Positions 1-9,393 of a stretch of 64,000 bases of DNA are shown one piece after another. The notes below the pieces were generated by a model. That model did no database searches and was not told the DNA's origin. It saw only the letters and a list, made by a program, of their open reading frames with translations. Made by a program: the position numbers and the translations under genes. The DNA lies in the NCBI RefSeq assembly GCF_027627435.1, contig NZ_CP115452.1, forward strand, positions 48,410-112,409, in the 5' to 3' direction. The stretch is from Kitasatospora cathayae. Its GTDB lineage: Bacteria > Actinomycetota > Actinomycetes > Streptomycetales > Streptomycetaceae. Every line of letters begins with the position of its first letter. Position 1 is the stretch's first letter.

Positions 1-56
1 GTCCACCTTCTCGCTACGGAGTGCCTCCATCCGCCCCCACCGGAAGGAATTGGTCG

Positions 57-146
57 GTTGACCCCTGCGCGTTACAGGGAGGAGACGGGCACCGGTGCGA
101 CCGGTTGCAGCACGACCGGCTGACCCCTGCGAATACAGGGAGGACG
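57..146 (+). CRISPR. two degenerate type I-E-like CRISPR repeats with one spacer
   Basis: Two related 28-base units begin at 57 and 119. Each is built as G(T/C)TGACCCCTGCG-n-CAGGGAGGA with a CCCTG/CAGGG stem. Their 62-base spacing is close to the 61-base period of type I-E arrays. The stem and flanks resemble the Streptomyces repeat, but the stem has decayed from CCCCGC/GCGGGG. No cas gene is present, so this is best read as a relic. More units could lie left of the window edge. Confidence 0.5.
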
Positions 147-296
147 CGTGAGCGACGACCCACTGCTGGTCCGCCGCCGGCGCAGCGCCTCGCCGCCGCC
201 CTGTCCGCCGCGGTGAGGCTTCCGACCGGCGGGGGCACGGTCGCGGACTCCCGCTTCCTTCGTCCCCGCCGCCGGGTGATCACCGCTGAAAAGGAT

Positions 297-2411
297 TCAA
301 TGGCTGTGCCGATCGAGTACCTGCAACGGCCGCATCATTTCATTGTCCTCATGGTCCATGATGTGACAGTGCCAGACGTACCGTCCCGCAATGCCAAAGC
401 GAACCTTGACACGGGTGATATAACCCGGCAATGCGATCACGGTGTCCTTATATCCGCCTTCCCCCGGTTGCGGGGGTGACGACGCGCCGCCCGTGACTTC
501 CTGGCGGCCGAGGACCTGGAATCCGATCTGATGGATGTGGATGGGGTGCGCGTCGGGGGTGAAGTTGTACAGTTCCCAGATCTCCGTGTCGTCCTTCACC
601 GGCGTCTCGGTGACCGGGTCCGACCACAGGAGCGGGGTGGCTGAGCCACTCGGCGAAACCGTGCCGAGTTTGTCCATCGTGGGCGCGCCGGTGAAGTACG
701 CGGAGTCCTCTTCGTTGAGTGACAGCTTCCGGACCGTCCGACTCTCGGGAAGCGCCGGGATCGGGGGAAGCACGATCTGTGACGGCGGGACGCTGGTATC
801 GGTGGAGGCAAGGGAAACGACGGTGAATTTCATGACCTGCCCCGTGGTCGTGATATTCGCCGGCGTGAAGTCGGTGACCGGTGCGCCGCCGTCGTACGCC
901 TCGTCCGGGCCTTCATTGATCAAGTAGAGCCCGGTGCCGACCGGAGTGCCGGTGAAGTCGACCACCACGTCGGCGCGCTCCGCGGGGGCCAAGAGGAGTT
1001 GATCCGACTGGACCGGGGCCGGCAGGAATCCCTGGTCGTTTCCGATCTGCCAGAAGGGCAGTGCGGGGCTGACGGGGCGGGGGGCTGTGGCGTCAGCCGC
1101 GATCTTCAGGATGAGAGTACGGGCGTTGCTCGCGTTGAGGATGCGCAGGCGGTACCGCCGCGGTTCCACGTTGAGTACCGGCCAGGTGTTCCCGTTGACG
1201 ACCATCGTGGTGCCGAAGAACTCCGGGTTCCAGATGGGCGGAATATCGGTGGAGGGGATCCATGGACCGTCCGGCGGGGTGTCCCCGAAGTATCCGCGAC
1301 TGCTGGGGAAGAACAGCGACCCGTCCGCTTTGAAGGACTTGTCCTGAACCACCAGGGGGATTTCGTAGGGGTGGGCACCGTGGGCACCGTCTCGCCCGGA
1401 CGCCGGCCCGGGAAGCACTCCCGAGGGGAGGTCGGCGGGTCCGCCTCGCAGCAGGTAGAAACCGGCAAGGCCCGCGTAGACATTCACCCGGGTCATGCCC
1501 AGAGCGTGATCGTGGTACCAGAGCGTTGTGGGACGCTGATCATTGCTGTACGCGAACGTCGCCGACCCGGGGCGCCAGCGGACGCCGTAACGGTCACGGA
1601 ACCGCCCGGCGAACCGATCGTAATAGGTGCCTACGCGGGCATAGTCACGAGGAATATCACGAGATGCCGGCAGGTACCAGGCTTCGGGGTATCCGTCACT
1701 CTCTTCTCGGCTGTACCCCCCGTGCAGATGGGTGACGACGGGAACAGGTCCCGTGTACGGCCCGGGAGTGGTTGAGAAGGTCGGCCGGGAATCACGTCCG
1801 GCGCTTCCGCCAGGAGGGTTCGCCCAATGCAACGTGGGGTCCACAGCGCATAGATGGGGCAGATAGAAGCCGCGCGAGGTGACGAGGTCGTTGACCCATG
1901 TCACGGAGATCGGTCGATCCACACGGGCTTCAATGGTCAGGCCTGGCGTATGAAATGATTGCGGGTGGCCCACGGCCCCGTAACCCCAGACCGTGGTGGC
2001 CGGCATCCCGATCGGCAGCATTTGCTGTCGGAACTGACGGATCGCGATGTGGTAGGAGTCCCGGCCCTCGCCGGGCATCCTATCGAGAAGAAACAGCGGC
2101 GTTCTGTACTTGGGTACGGATGACGGATCGAGCGCTTCTCCCGATGGCCGTGAAGGATGCGGGTGGTGCCGGCGGCTTCGAAGAGCACCCGGCCCGGACG
2201 GAGAATCGACGGCGTAGGCATGTCCGTCCGCGAGTGCGCCGGCGAAACCTACGGCACCGACTGCCGCAACCGTGGTTTTGAGCAGCCCGCGTCGACTCGG
2301 CGGAGAACTCTCGGCGATATCGGCGGCCTGCGAATTCTTCAGAGAATCGGCATCCTTGATCACGCTCGAATGATATGCGCACGACATGGAATGGGGCGTT
2401 GTTTCCGCCAT
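297..2411 (-). CDS. Tat-exported multicopper oxidase (CotA/bilirubin-oxidase type)
   Basis: 704 residues. Multicopper oxidases couple one-electron oxidation of a substrate (phenolics, bilirubin, metal ions) to reduction of O2 to water. All four copper-binding blocks are visible: HLHGG, WYHDHALG, HPIHIHQIGF and the C-terminal HCHIMDHEDNEMM, which supplies type 1/type 3 ligands and the axial Met. A twin-arginine leader (SRRGLLKTTVAAVGAVGFAG) near residue 40 indicates folded export with copper loaded. Length and spacing resemble the CotA/phenoxazinone synthase subgroup; the exact substrate cannot be read. The start is the first ATG. AGGAG lies about 14 bases upstream, which is rather far, so an ATG eight codons inside is possible. 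It stands alone: the next gene left is outside the window and the next right is unrelated. Confidence 0.93.
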   Translation of the reverse strand: MAETTPHSMSCAYHSSVIKDADSLKNSQAADIAESSPPSRRGLLKTTVAAVGAVGFAGALADGHAYAVDSPSGPGALRSRRHHPHPSRPSGEALDPSSVPKYRTPLFLLDRMPGEGRDSYHIAIRQFRQQMLPIGMPATTVWGYGAVGHPQSFHTPGLTIEARVDRPISVTWVNDLVTSRGFYLPHLCAVDPTLHWANPPGGSAGRDSRPTFSTTPGPYTGPVPVVTHLHGGYSREESDGYPEAWYLPASRDIPRDYARVGTYYDRFAGRFRDRYGVRWRPGSATFAYSNDQRPTTLWYHDHALGMTRVNVYAGLAGFYLLRGGPADLPSGVLPGPASGRDGAHGAHPYEIPLVVQDKSFKADGSLFFPSSRGYFGDTPPDGPWIPSTDIPPIWNPEFFGTTMVVNGNTWPVLNVEPRRYRLRILNASNARTLILKIAADATAPRPVSPALPFWQIGNDQGFLPAPVQSDQLLLAPAERADVVVDFTGTPVGTGLYLINEGPDEAYDGGAPVTDFTPANITTTGQVMKFTVVSLASTDTSVPPSQIVLPPIPALPESRTVRKLSLNEEDSAYFTGAPTMDKLGTVSPSGSATPLLWSDPVTETPVKDDTEIWELYNFTPDAHPIHIHQIGFQVLGRQEVTGGASSPPQPGEGGYKDTVIALPGYITRVKVRFGIAGRYVWHCHIMDHEDNEMMRPLQVLDRHSH

Positions 2412-2546
2412 TCGACACGCCCCACTCCTTAAAGTCCGATCATTAGGCTATTACTGCGACGGCGGATCTTCCTTCCAGTGATCGAAGCCGATCGCCCCGC
2501 GCTTCGTGGAGCGATCGGCACCGCTTCCGGAAACGGGTGGACTGGT

Positions 2547-3443
2547 TCAGCAGGTCTGGCGCAGGTAGCCGGGGTCGCTCGGTGGAACGGCGTCGAGGTC
2601 GCGCCGCACGATGCTGATGCGGGTCCCCCAAGTCGTGCACGCCGCCTGGAGGCCCTGCTCGTCGTACTCGATGTCGAATACGCCGTCGCCGAACGCGTCG
2701 GTGTACCGGTCGCACTCGCCGTACGTGCCGCACTGTTCCACCACCGCGAAGTCGAGGCCCAGTTGCTTCCGGTCCGGGGCCAGCTCCGCCGCGTTCTTCT
2801 GGGCGATGGCAAGGCCTTGTCCGTGCGCGTGCGCGACGAGTAGGGACTGGTACGCCTCGGCGTCGGCCGCGCTCAGCAATTCGGCCGACCGTGTGTAGCT
2901 GTCGTAGTTGTCCGGCTCGACGGCGTTGAAGCCCTTGGTGGCGCACTCGTCGATCCAGCCATCCACCTTCAGAGCGATCCGCTGCCGCTTGGTGTCCGTG
3001 CTGATGTCCAGCAGCGCCTCGTTCCAGGTGGTGTCGTAGACGACGTTGCCGGCCTGGTCCCGGAGCAGGAGGTCCCGGTCCCATTCCTGCTCTGCGTCCG
3101 GCTGGGCCTGGAAGCCGTTGACGTAGCAGATGTTGTAGATCCCGGGTGCCGGGGACGCCCCGTGGTCGCGGCTGACGACGGACACACCGGCCGGCGGCTG
3201 GTACGGCCCGCCGATCTGGTAGTCGAACCCGGCGTGCACTGGAGGCATCGTCACGGCGGGCGGGGCCGTCGCCGGTGCCGGTGTTCCCTCGGACGTGGAA
3301 GGCGAGATCGTCACCGCCGGTTCCGTGGTTCCGCCGGAGGAACCGCATGAGGAGACGGCGAGAACGGCTGCCGCCGAGATCGTCAGCGCTACGGCGATCC
3401 CGATCCGCGACCTGCGGGATCGACCATGGTCAACGGGCATCAT
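2547..3443 (-). CDS. GH114-like lipoprotein (endo-alpha-1,4-polygalactosaminidase family)
   Basis: 298 residues from an ATG-ATG pair with AGGAG four bases upstream; the second ATG (3440) is also possible. A basic start and hydrophobic stretch end in VSSCGSSGG, a lipobox. A Thr/Pro-rich linker of about 40 residues follows, then a TIM-barrel domain. The domain shows family blocks of GH114 (formerly DUF297): YNICYVNGFQAQPD, the catalytic-type GFNAVEPDNYDSYT, AIAQKNAAELAP and AVVEQCGTYGECD. Members cleave alpha-1,4-galactosaminoglycan. The likely place of action is the outer face of the membrane. No operon partner is seen. An open frame extends upstream of the chosen start but has no ribosome site and no family similarity. 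Confidence 0.85.
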   Translation of the reverse strand: MMPVDHGRSRRSRIGIAVALTISAAAVLAVSSCGSSGGTTEPAVTISPSTSEGTPAPATAPPAVTMPPVHAGFDYQIGGPYQPPAGVSVVSRDHGASPAPGIYNICYVNGFQAQPDAEQEWDRDLLLRDQAGNVVYDTTWNEALLDISTDTKRQRIALKVDGWIDECATKGFNAVEPDNYDSYTRSAELLSAADAEAYQSLLVAHAHGQGLAIAQKNAAELAPDRKQLGLDFAVVEQCGTYGECDRYTDAFGDGVFDIEYDEQGLQAACTTWGTRISIVRRDLDAVPPSDPGYLRQTC

Positions 3444-3783
3444 CGGACTCCTGGACGACGGGGCATGTCCTCGGGGCGGCCCCCTCCTGCGGTGCCGGAG
3501 ACACGAGGGACCACCCCGGCGCCTTCCTCCCGGGACTGGTCGCCTGCCTGGTCGGGCGGGACGTCGATGGGGCGGCGAGGCCGCGGCGCAGTGCGGCTGC
3601 GGTGCTACCGGGCACCCGGGTTCCGTGCGGGAAGCGGACGCAGCGGGGTGATCGCGTCGTCGGGGTCGGCGCACGGGGGCACTTGGCCGTCGGCGGCATC
3701 GGAGACCGGGCGACGGCCGTCGACGGCGGCCGAGGCCTGGCCGCCGTCGACGTGTGGAGGCTGCGGACAGCGGGCCCGGTGGG
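3444..3783. other. intergenic, no feature recognised
   Basis: 340 bases between the 5' end of the GH114-like gene and the 3' end of the beta-helix gene. It should hold the promoter of the former. I see no strong hairpin, repeat or gene. Confidence 0.4.
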
Positions 3784-4665
3784 TCAGGCCACGCAGCCGG
3801 GGACCGCGGTGGGGCTGCCGAAGCAGTTGGTCGGGTTGTTGGCGAGCACGGCGGTGAAGTCGAGCGTGACGCTGCCGCCGTCGTTGTAGACCCCTCCGGG
3901 GGCGTTGGTCGCGAAGTTGCTGGCGACCTTGCTCCGGGTGAGCGTGGTGGTGGCGTCGGCACCGCCGAAGTTGGCGATTCCGCCGCCCGCACCCGTGGGC
4001 CCGGAAGCCGAGTTGTCGACGACGTCGCTTCGCGAGACGTTCAGCGTACCGTCGTTGGCCACTCCGCCGCCCAGCTCGAGCGCGTTGTTGTTGACGACAG
4101 CGCTCTTGTCGATGGTCATGTCGCCGTCGTTGCCCAGACCGCCACCGTTGTGGAGCGCGCTGTTGCCGCTGATGAGGCTGTGGTCGACGCTCGTGGTGGA
4201 CCCGGTGGCGCCGCCGATCCCGCCGTAGAGGTCGGCGTGGTTGTCGCGGATGAGGCTGCGACTGACGGTGAGGGTTCCGTCGTTGCGGATGCCGCCCCCG
4301 AAGTCTCCCGTCGCGTCACCGTTGGCGATGATGGCCTCGCAAAGGCTCAGGTTGCCCGTCGAGTCGACCATGAGGATGCGGAAGGCCGGCGCGGCCGGGT
4401 CACGGGTGATGGTGGCGCCGTGACCCTTGATGGTGATCGTGTTCTGGATGGACGGCAGCGGGGTGGTCAGGTCGTAGATGCAGCCCGGGGCCAGGGCGAG
4501 CGTGCCGCCGGAGGTGTTCGCGTCGGTGATGGCGCTCGCCAGCGCGTCGGTGGTGCACGGGACGAACGTCCGCGCGGCTGCCGGGGTGGCGGCCAGGCCG
4601 GTGACCATGAGGGCGGCCGCCCCGAGAGCGCCCAGCGCGCGGATCGCCAGCTTGCTGCGGTTCAT
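3784..4665 (-). CDS. secreted parallel beta-helix (polymorphic-membrane-protein-like) protein
   Basis: 293 residues. A Sec signal peptide (LGALGAAALMVTGLAATPAAA) ends at about residue 31. The mature part has 20-25-residue coils of the type GGGIRNDGTLTVSRSLIRDN, GGGLGNDGDMTIDKSAVVNN and GGGVANDGTLNVSRSDVVDN. This GGGI-N-G-L pattern belongs to Chlamydia-Pmp-like and pectin-lyase-fold right-handed beta-helices. There is no catalytic signature for a lyase, so a surface, adhesion or structural role is more likely than an enzyme. Four Cys residues could form disulphides. GGGAGAAG lies just upstream of the ATG. No neighbouring gene appears to be co-transcribed. Confidence 0.82.
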   Translation of the reverse strand: MNRSKLAIRALGALGAAALMVTGLAATPAAARTFVPCTTDALASAITDANTSGGTLALAPGCIYDLTTPLPSIQNTITIKGHGATITRDPAAPAFRILMVDSTGNLSLCEAIIANGDATGDFGGGIRNDGTLTVSRSLIRDNHADLYGGIGGATGSTTSVDHSLISGNSALHNGGGLGNDGDMTIDKSAVVNNNALELGGGVANDGTLNVSRSDVVDNSASGPTGAGGGIANFGGADATTTLTRSKVASNFATNAPGGVYNDGGSVTLDFTAVLANNPTNCFGSPTAVPGCVA

Positions 4666-4799
4666 TGCTTCTCCCTGGTGTCGAGTGGATCGTCCACGGG
4701 GCCGCGTGCGGCGTGTCCGGGAACGGGTCGGGGGTGTGCTGGGACCCGGGCTCGTGGTGGCTTGAGCCCTCTGGTGTGGTCCGGTCGCACCTGTGCGGG

Positions 4800-5215
4800 C
4801 ATCCGGCCTGCGACTGCCGGGGCGCAGCGGTTGAACGTCCGTGCGTCAGCCGGGCGGTGGGCCCGGGGTCCGGGCGGGCGCGGTGAAGGCGCCGCGGTGT
4901 CGGAGACGGCAGTGCGGTGGCAGAGCCCGGCACCGCCTCCGGTGGGTCCTCGGTTCGGGCTGACGGCCTGCGGGGGCGTCATGACGCTCACCGTGTTCGC
5001 GCCGTCGTCGCTCACCTAGGAGGAGGGAGCGTTCGGGGTGAATGCCACCTTGCTCGCAGCGGTGTCGGTCACGTTCACGCCGCCACCGGCGCTGTTCGCC
5101 ACATGGGCGCGGCTGCCGTTCGGGGTGACCGCGATTCCGGTGGGCCCGCCCCGCCCGGCACGGTCGCGTCCTTCGCCGCCGGTCCTGCCGGCAGGCGGTC
5201 AGCCGCTGAGCTCAT
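4800..5215 (-). pseudogene. decayed YVTN beta-propeller plus IPT/TIG protein
   Basis: Read leftward, one frame gives PTGIAVTPNGSRAHVANS followed by GGGVNVTDTAASKV, a textbook YVTN propeller blade. A TAG then interrupts it. The same frame resumes with DDGANTVSVM and AVSPNRGPTGGG, which is the usual opening of an IPT/TIG domain. The stretch before the blade (KDATVPGGAG) is in another frame, so at least one frameshift and one stop have inactivated it. Boundaries are approximate. Intact TIG genes occur at 8467, 21793, 22451 and 25363, so this is probably a lost member of the same set. A copy of the repeated 108-bp element starts 140 bp upstream. Confidence 0.6.
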
Positions 5216-5354
5216 GACGTCCCCTCCGATCAAGCGGGGACCGTCGACGTCCAACGGCCGTCGCGTTCACGACGGCCGACACGACGTCGGCTCCTTACCG
5301 GGGGCGCCCGACGGCTGCCGGACCGGGAGCACGCGTCTCCTGAGGTCCGACGCA

Positions 5355-5466
5355 TTCCCCCGGCAAGGGATGGGCGGCCCACCGGGTGCAATCGCTACGA
5401 GTAACCCACAGGGCCACAGAAGGCAGCCATCGAAAGGTCTGCTTCTCACCCGAACGGCCGAGCGCG
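5355..5466 (+). repeat. repeated non-coding element, copy A
   Basis: One of five copies of a roughly 108-bp element. The blocks are CCCCCGG..AGGGATGGGCGGCCC, then GTAACCCA 32 bases after ATGGG, then TCACCCGNNNGGCC 44 bases after TAACCC, then GAGCGCG. The first block holds a TGGG-CGG-CCCA inverted repeat. It lies divergently about 140 bp upstream of the YVTN/TIG pseudogene and about 350 bp before the small-peptide gene at 5813. Confidence 0.75.
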
Positions 5467-5812
5467 CTACCCGGGAACGATCCCGCACGTGCCGTCCACC
5501 CGGCCACGACGACCGCTTCCCCGCGTACCGCGGCCGCACCGCCCGACAGGGCGCATCGCCGGAGGGGCCTGGCCGGCGGCGTCAGCGACGACCGAACGGC
5601 GTACCCGACGCTCGATCCGTCCACGCGACGGTGTCGGTGGACGCGATCGACGAATCCGCACAGCGAGGATACGGAATATTATATCCAGGATGGACTGCTC
5701 GGGTGAATTCAAACATTCACTGCTGACATCCGCTCAAATCATTGACACGATCGAGGATGAGTATTCCGCGGATAGGAGTCCGCGGAAATCATCGCCCCGG
5801 TGGAGGTTCGCC

Positions 5813-6010
5813 ATGACCAACTGCCCAGCTGTCGACGCCCGAGCCGCTCTCGCCTTCCTCCAGAACAGCGGACTGATAGACATGAACACCACTCTGGAGC
5901 AGTTGGTCAGTGCGACCACCACGCTCGGAGAAATCTCCGGCTATGTGCTGGCCTGGGACAAGTACGTGCTCGTCGTCCCGTCCGTGACCGAGGAGGCCGC
6001 GCAGGCCTAG
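5813..6010 (+). CDS. small protein of unknown function, possible peptide precursor
   Basis: 65 residues, start ATG with GGAGG eight bases upstream, so the gene is well supported despite its size. The sequence opens MTNCPAVDARAALAFLQ and ends in a hydrophobic and aromatic part (GYVLAWDKYVLVVPSV) and an acidic/Ala tail. There is no signal peptide and only one Cys. I do not recognise the family. A helical N-terminal half resembling a leader, a distinctive C-terminal segment and a 77-base gap to a large protein on the same strand fit a peptide precursor with a dedicated partner. They fit a small subunit or antitoxin-like partner equally well. This is inference, not recognition. Confidence 0.6.
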   Translation: MTNCPAVDARAALAFLQNSGLIDMNTTLEQLVSATTTLGEISGYVLAWDKYVLVVPSVTEEAAQA

Positions 6011-6087
6011 CCTCGGACTGCGCCGTACGGGGCGCCCGCGTCAGGCGAGGCGCAAGGCCGGGTGACATCGACTCATCAGGGGCGGCT

Positions 6088-7842
6088 GTGGCTGACACGT
6101 GGCGCACGGTGGAACAGGGAGCGGTCTCCTGGCTGGCCGCACACCGCACCCGTTTCGACCCCGACGCCGCCGATGAGGGGCGTGTGCTGTTCGTCCGCAA
6201 GGCGCTCGTCGAGGTCGCGTTGCTGGTCGGACTGCGCGCCCGGGCGGAGTCCGGATCCTTCGACGACGCCGACTATCAGACGCTGTTCGACCAGGTCACC
6301 GCAGTGGCGGCTCGGGCTTCGTACCGCGAGCTCGTCGCACGCGACGAGCGGGCCCTGCTCTTGTACGCGGGCACCTATGCGTCACAGCGGTTGTGCGGGC
6401 GGCCCGACCGCGAATTCGAGCGCCTCATCGGCCAAGCGGTCTCCGGGCGCTACGCCGCCTGTTTCGAGCGTGTTCCCTTTCGGCAGCTGGATCTGCTGCA
6501 CACGCTGGAGTTGGCCGGAATCGATCACGGAATTCCGGAGGCCAACGCTGTCCTGCCTTTCTCCCTGCTCTGCGCGGATCCGTCCGTGCTGAAGCTGAGC
6601 GACGGCGATGTCTACGCGATCACGCACACCGTGTTCTACGCCACCGATTTCGGTCGGCGCACCCCCCGGTGGCCCACCGGATTCGATCTGCCGCAGGCCG
6701 TGGAGCTACTGGAGGCACTCAGCCTTCTGTGCCGCCGGAAGGAGAACGCCGACCTGGTCGCCGAATTGCTCTGCTGCCTGCTGTGCCTGGGGATCCGGGA
6801 CTCACCCGAGACGGAACGGGCATGGGCGTTTCTCGCCGACGTACAGGAACCCAGCGGGCGGGTCGCCGGGCCGGACGGCGTCCTCCCGCCGGAACTCGAG
6901 AACGGCGATCCGGAATACCGCGGCTGGGCCACCGGCTACCACACCACGATCGTCGCGGCGCTGGCCGGCCACCTCGCCCGCGACGCAGCCGTGATCCGGC
7001 GGCCGCGCCCCTCACCTCCCCGGTCCGCCGGCAGGGGACGACTTGAAGCCGCGATCCGGCGCGCCATCGCCTGGCTGACCGATGACGCTCCCGAGGCGCC
7101 CTTCGACGACGCGGTTCCGGCAGCCGGCGCGGCCTCGCGCGCCGCACGCTCCGTGGGGGAGCCGCAACTCGCCGCCCGGACTCTCACACGTCTCGCGCAA
7201 CGTGCCGACGGCGCCCTCGCCCAGCCGGTGGCCTGGGGGCAGCAGGGCGTCGACGCGGTCGCCGAGTGCGCGCGAGGACTGTCGGCCTGCGGACTGGCCT
7301 GCGACTCCCTCGACCGGTTCCTGACGGACACGGCGGGAACACTCACCGGACTCACCGCCGTTCCCACGACCGCCGCCGGCGGAGTCAGGCTGCTTCAGGA
7401 CCTGGGTCGGCTCACCGCGCAGCAGGCGGACTCCCTCCTCGCCTCCACCGACCCGGCGAGCCTGCTGGCCGAGAACCGTTCGCCCGCGATCACCGCCGTG
7501 GCCTTGGCACAGTACGCCGACGGCCGACCGCTTCGCCTCGGCGGCGACGCCTCCGTCTGGCGTTCCGTCGCGGAGCGGTTCGCGGCCGCGCTGCCGGCCG
7601 CCTGCCGGAGTTACCGACTCGAAGAGGTCGCCGCGCTCCTTCAAGGGCTGGGGGTGGTCGGCTGGGCCGATCACCGGATCACCCGCGACGGGGTCGACTT
7701 CCTGCTCTGCCAGCAGCACCCCACCGGCGCCTTCGGCTACCCGGCGCGCGACGACCACCGGGAGCGGGCGACGGCACAACGCGGCTGGACCCGCAGTTGC
7801 GTCGTCGCCCTTTCATGCCTGTACGACCTGTACGACGAGTGA
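6088..7842 (+). CDS. large alpha-helical protein with toroid-like C-terminal half
   Basis: 584 residues from GTG with AGGGG about six bases upstream; the open frame continues upstream but without a ribosome site. The N-terminal 290 residues are helical and include VYAITHTVFYATDFGRR. The C-terminal half has repeated helical pairs and ends with DFLLCQQHPTGAFGYPA. That Q..P.G.FGY signature is like the QW-type repeats of alpha/alpha-toroid proteins (squalene-cyclase and prenyltransferase folds). The DxDD and zinc-ligand sets of those enzymes are not evident, so no reaction can be assigned. It probably forms an operon with the 65-residue protein 77 bases upstream. No signal peptide: cytoplasmic. 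It may belong to a family of uncharacterised actinobacterial proteins, but I cannot name it with confidence. Confidence 0.72.
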   Translation: MADTWRTVEQGAVSWLAAHRTRFDPDAADEGRVLFVRKALVEVALLVGLRARAESGSFDDADYQTLFDQVTAVAARASYRELVARDERALLLYAGTYASQRLCGRPDREFERLIGQAVSGRYAACFERVPFRQLDLLHTLELAGIDHGIPEANAVLPFSLLCADPSVLKLSDGDVYAITHTVFYATDFGRRTPRWPTGFDLPQAVELLEALSLLCRRKENADLVAELLCCLLCLGIRDSPETERAWAFLADVQEPSGRVAGPDGVLPPELENGDPEYRGWATGYHTTIVAALAGHLARDAAVIRRPRPSPPRSAGRGRLEAAIRRAIAWLTDDAPEAPFDDAVPAAGAASRAARSVGEPQLAARTLTRLAQRADGALAQPVAWGQQGVDAVAECARGLSACGLACDSLDRFLTDTAGTLTGLTAVPTTAAGGVRLLQDLGRLTAQQADSLLASTDPASLLAENRSPAITAVALAQYADGRPLRLGGDASVWRSVAERFAAALPAACRSYRLEEVAALLQGLGVVGWADHRITRDGVDFLLCQQHPTGAFGYPARDDHRERATAQRGWTRSCVVALSCLYDLYDE

Positions 7843-8056
7843 GCACCCCACCGCTCCCGCGTCCTCCCGGTACGGTTCCGCCGCACCCCGTCAGCCACCG
7901 CGCTCGTCGACCAGGTGGCGCACGACCTGGGTGGTTTCGCGGCGCTTCCATGTCCGGGCCCGCTTCCACGGCGACGCGACTGGCCGACGCCTCGACGCTT
8001 CGTCTTGCCACGCTGGCGGGGTCCGGCATTCGCGACGGGCGTGCGCGGACATATCG

Positions 8057-8166
8057 TCGCGCTGGGCCTTTTGGGTGACTATTCGTCAATACTGTTGCTT
8101 CATATCCATTCTTTCGGGTTAATGATGCCGTCTGAACCGGCGGGCCGCCCATCCCCGTGCCGGGAA
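8057..8166 (-). repeat. repeated non-coding element, copy E
   Basis: Same element as at 5355, on the minus strand: GGGGATGGGCGGCCCGCCGG, then TAACCC after 31 bases, then TCACCC after 43 bases, then GGCCCAGCGCG. It lies 300 bp upstream of the TIG gene at 8467 and points away from it. The remaining bases of the 7843-8466 gap show nothing else. Confidence 0.75.
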
Positions 8167-8466
8167 GTCCAGCTGGCGGCCCGTCCGTTGTCGCAGTCCC
8201 CGCCGCTCGGACACCGGGGCCGATCGGTCCGAGCCGGCCCGGTGTCAGCTCACCGGCACGCATGGACGCCACCGGTCCGGACATCCCGTAGTCGCGACGG
8301 TGTCGGCACCCGCGGCCAGGTATCTCCCGTCCCGTCCTTCGGACTCGCTGCCGGGCGCAGTGCGCCGGGTCGAGGCAGTGGCCGGACAGCGCACAGGACC
8401 GGCGACGGACGGCGTGGCCGAAGGTCCACCCGGCCGCCATCACCGTTCTCACACAGGAGACACATC

Positions 8467-9294
8467 GTGAACGCAACCGTGCACGCGACGCCGTCGGCGC
8501 CGAACCTCACGCTGCCCTGGCCGCTGCCGCCCGTGCTGTTCGCGGACATCCCCAACGCGGGGCCCGCGGCCGGCGGCAACACCGTCACCCTCACCGGTCT
8601 GGGCCTCAACGCCGCCACGCAGGTTCTCTTCGGATCGTCTCCGGCCACCGTCGTGGCCGGAGACGTCCTCGGCTTCAGTCTCGTCGTCGTGGCCCCGCCT
8701 GGAAGCGGCACGGTGGGGGTGACCGTCACCACCCCGAACGGCACCAGCAACGCCGTGGCCTACACGTACCTGGTGGCCTCGCCGCCGCCCGTGCCCAACC
8801 CCACGGCCATCACGCCCGTCTCCGGCCCGGTCGCCGGCGGTACCGCATTCATCATCACCGGTACCGGGCTCGCCGGGGCGAGCGTGACCTTCGGCGGCAC
8901 CCCGGCCACCGTACTGGCCAGCACCGCGAACGTGATCGCGGGTCTGATCCCCGCGCACGCCGCGGGCAACGTCCCCGTGGTGGTGACCACCGCCGGTGGA
9001 TCGGCGAGTGTTCCGGGCGGCTTCACCTACCTCGCGCCCGCGCCGCCGGTCGTGACCGTGCCCATCACCCCGGTGGTCAGTATCCCGGCGGGTGGTGGCG
9101 TGTTCACCATCGTGGGGACCGGTCTCACGGGTGCGACCGTGACCTTCGGCGCGACCCCGGCGACGCTGACCACCGACACCGACGTCCTCATCACCGGCAT
9201 CATCCCGGCCGGTACCCCGGGTACCACCGTCAACGTCACCGTGACCACCCCGGGTGGTACGGCGTTCGCCGGAACCATGACCTACACCGCCTGA
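8467..9294 (+). CDS. leaderless protein of three IPT/TIG domains
   Basis: 275 residues from GTG with AGGAG eight bases upstream. Three immunoglobulin-like IPT/TIG domains lie at about residues 20-105, 106-188 and 190-275. Each has the PxSGPxxGGxxxxxTGxGLxxAxxVxFGxxPA opening and a VTTPxGTSNAVAYTY-type close. TIG domains are binding modules of surface receptors and of some transcription factors. There is no signal peptide, anchor or enzymatic domain, which is unusual for bacterial TIG proteins, so location and function are open. A 14-bp hairpin follows the stop. Similar proteins are at 21793, 22451 and 25363. Confidence 0.85.
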   Translation: MNATVHATPSAPNLTLPWPLPPVLFADIPNAGPAAGGNTVTLTGLGLNAATQVLFGSSPATVVAGDVLGFSLVVVAPPGSGTVGVTVTTPNGTSNAVAYTYLVASPPPVPNPTAITPVSGPVAGGTAFIITGTGLAGASVTFGGTPATVLASTANVIAGLIPAHAAGNVPVVVTTAGGSASVPGGFTYLAPAPPVVTVPITPVVSIPAGGGVFTIVGTGLTGATVTFGATPATLTTDTDVLITGIIPAGTPGTTVNVTVTTPGGTAFAGTMTYTA

Positions 9295-9309
9295 TCGATC
9301 CCGCGGCGC

Positions 9310-9343
9310 AGCCGGCCTTCGGACGACACTCCGAAGGCCGGCT
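9310..9343 (+). terminator. hairpin terminator after TIG gene
   Basis: Perfect 14-bp inverted repeat (AGCCGGCCTTCGGA, loop of 6, complement), 15 bases after the stop of the TIG gene. There is no U-tract, as is usual for Streptomyces terminators. It could serve both directions. Confidence 0.75.
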
Positions 9344-9393
9344 ACCCGTGCCGCTCCCCGGTGGTGGCCGCCGCGAAGACCCCGGTGTCACCG

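Noticed and set aside
2443..3348. 301-residue frame overlapping the GH114-like gene
   Set aside because: Composition is a shadow of the lipoprotein frame, which alone has a lipobox and family motifs.
4917..5726. Plus-strand 269-residue frame over the YVTN/TIG relic
   Set aside because: No recognisable domain; the minus strand carries clear propeller and TIG motifs.
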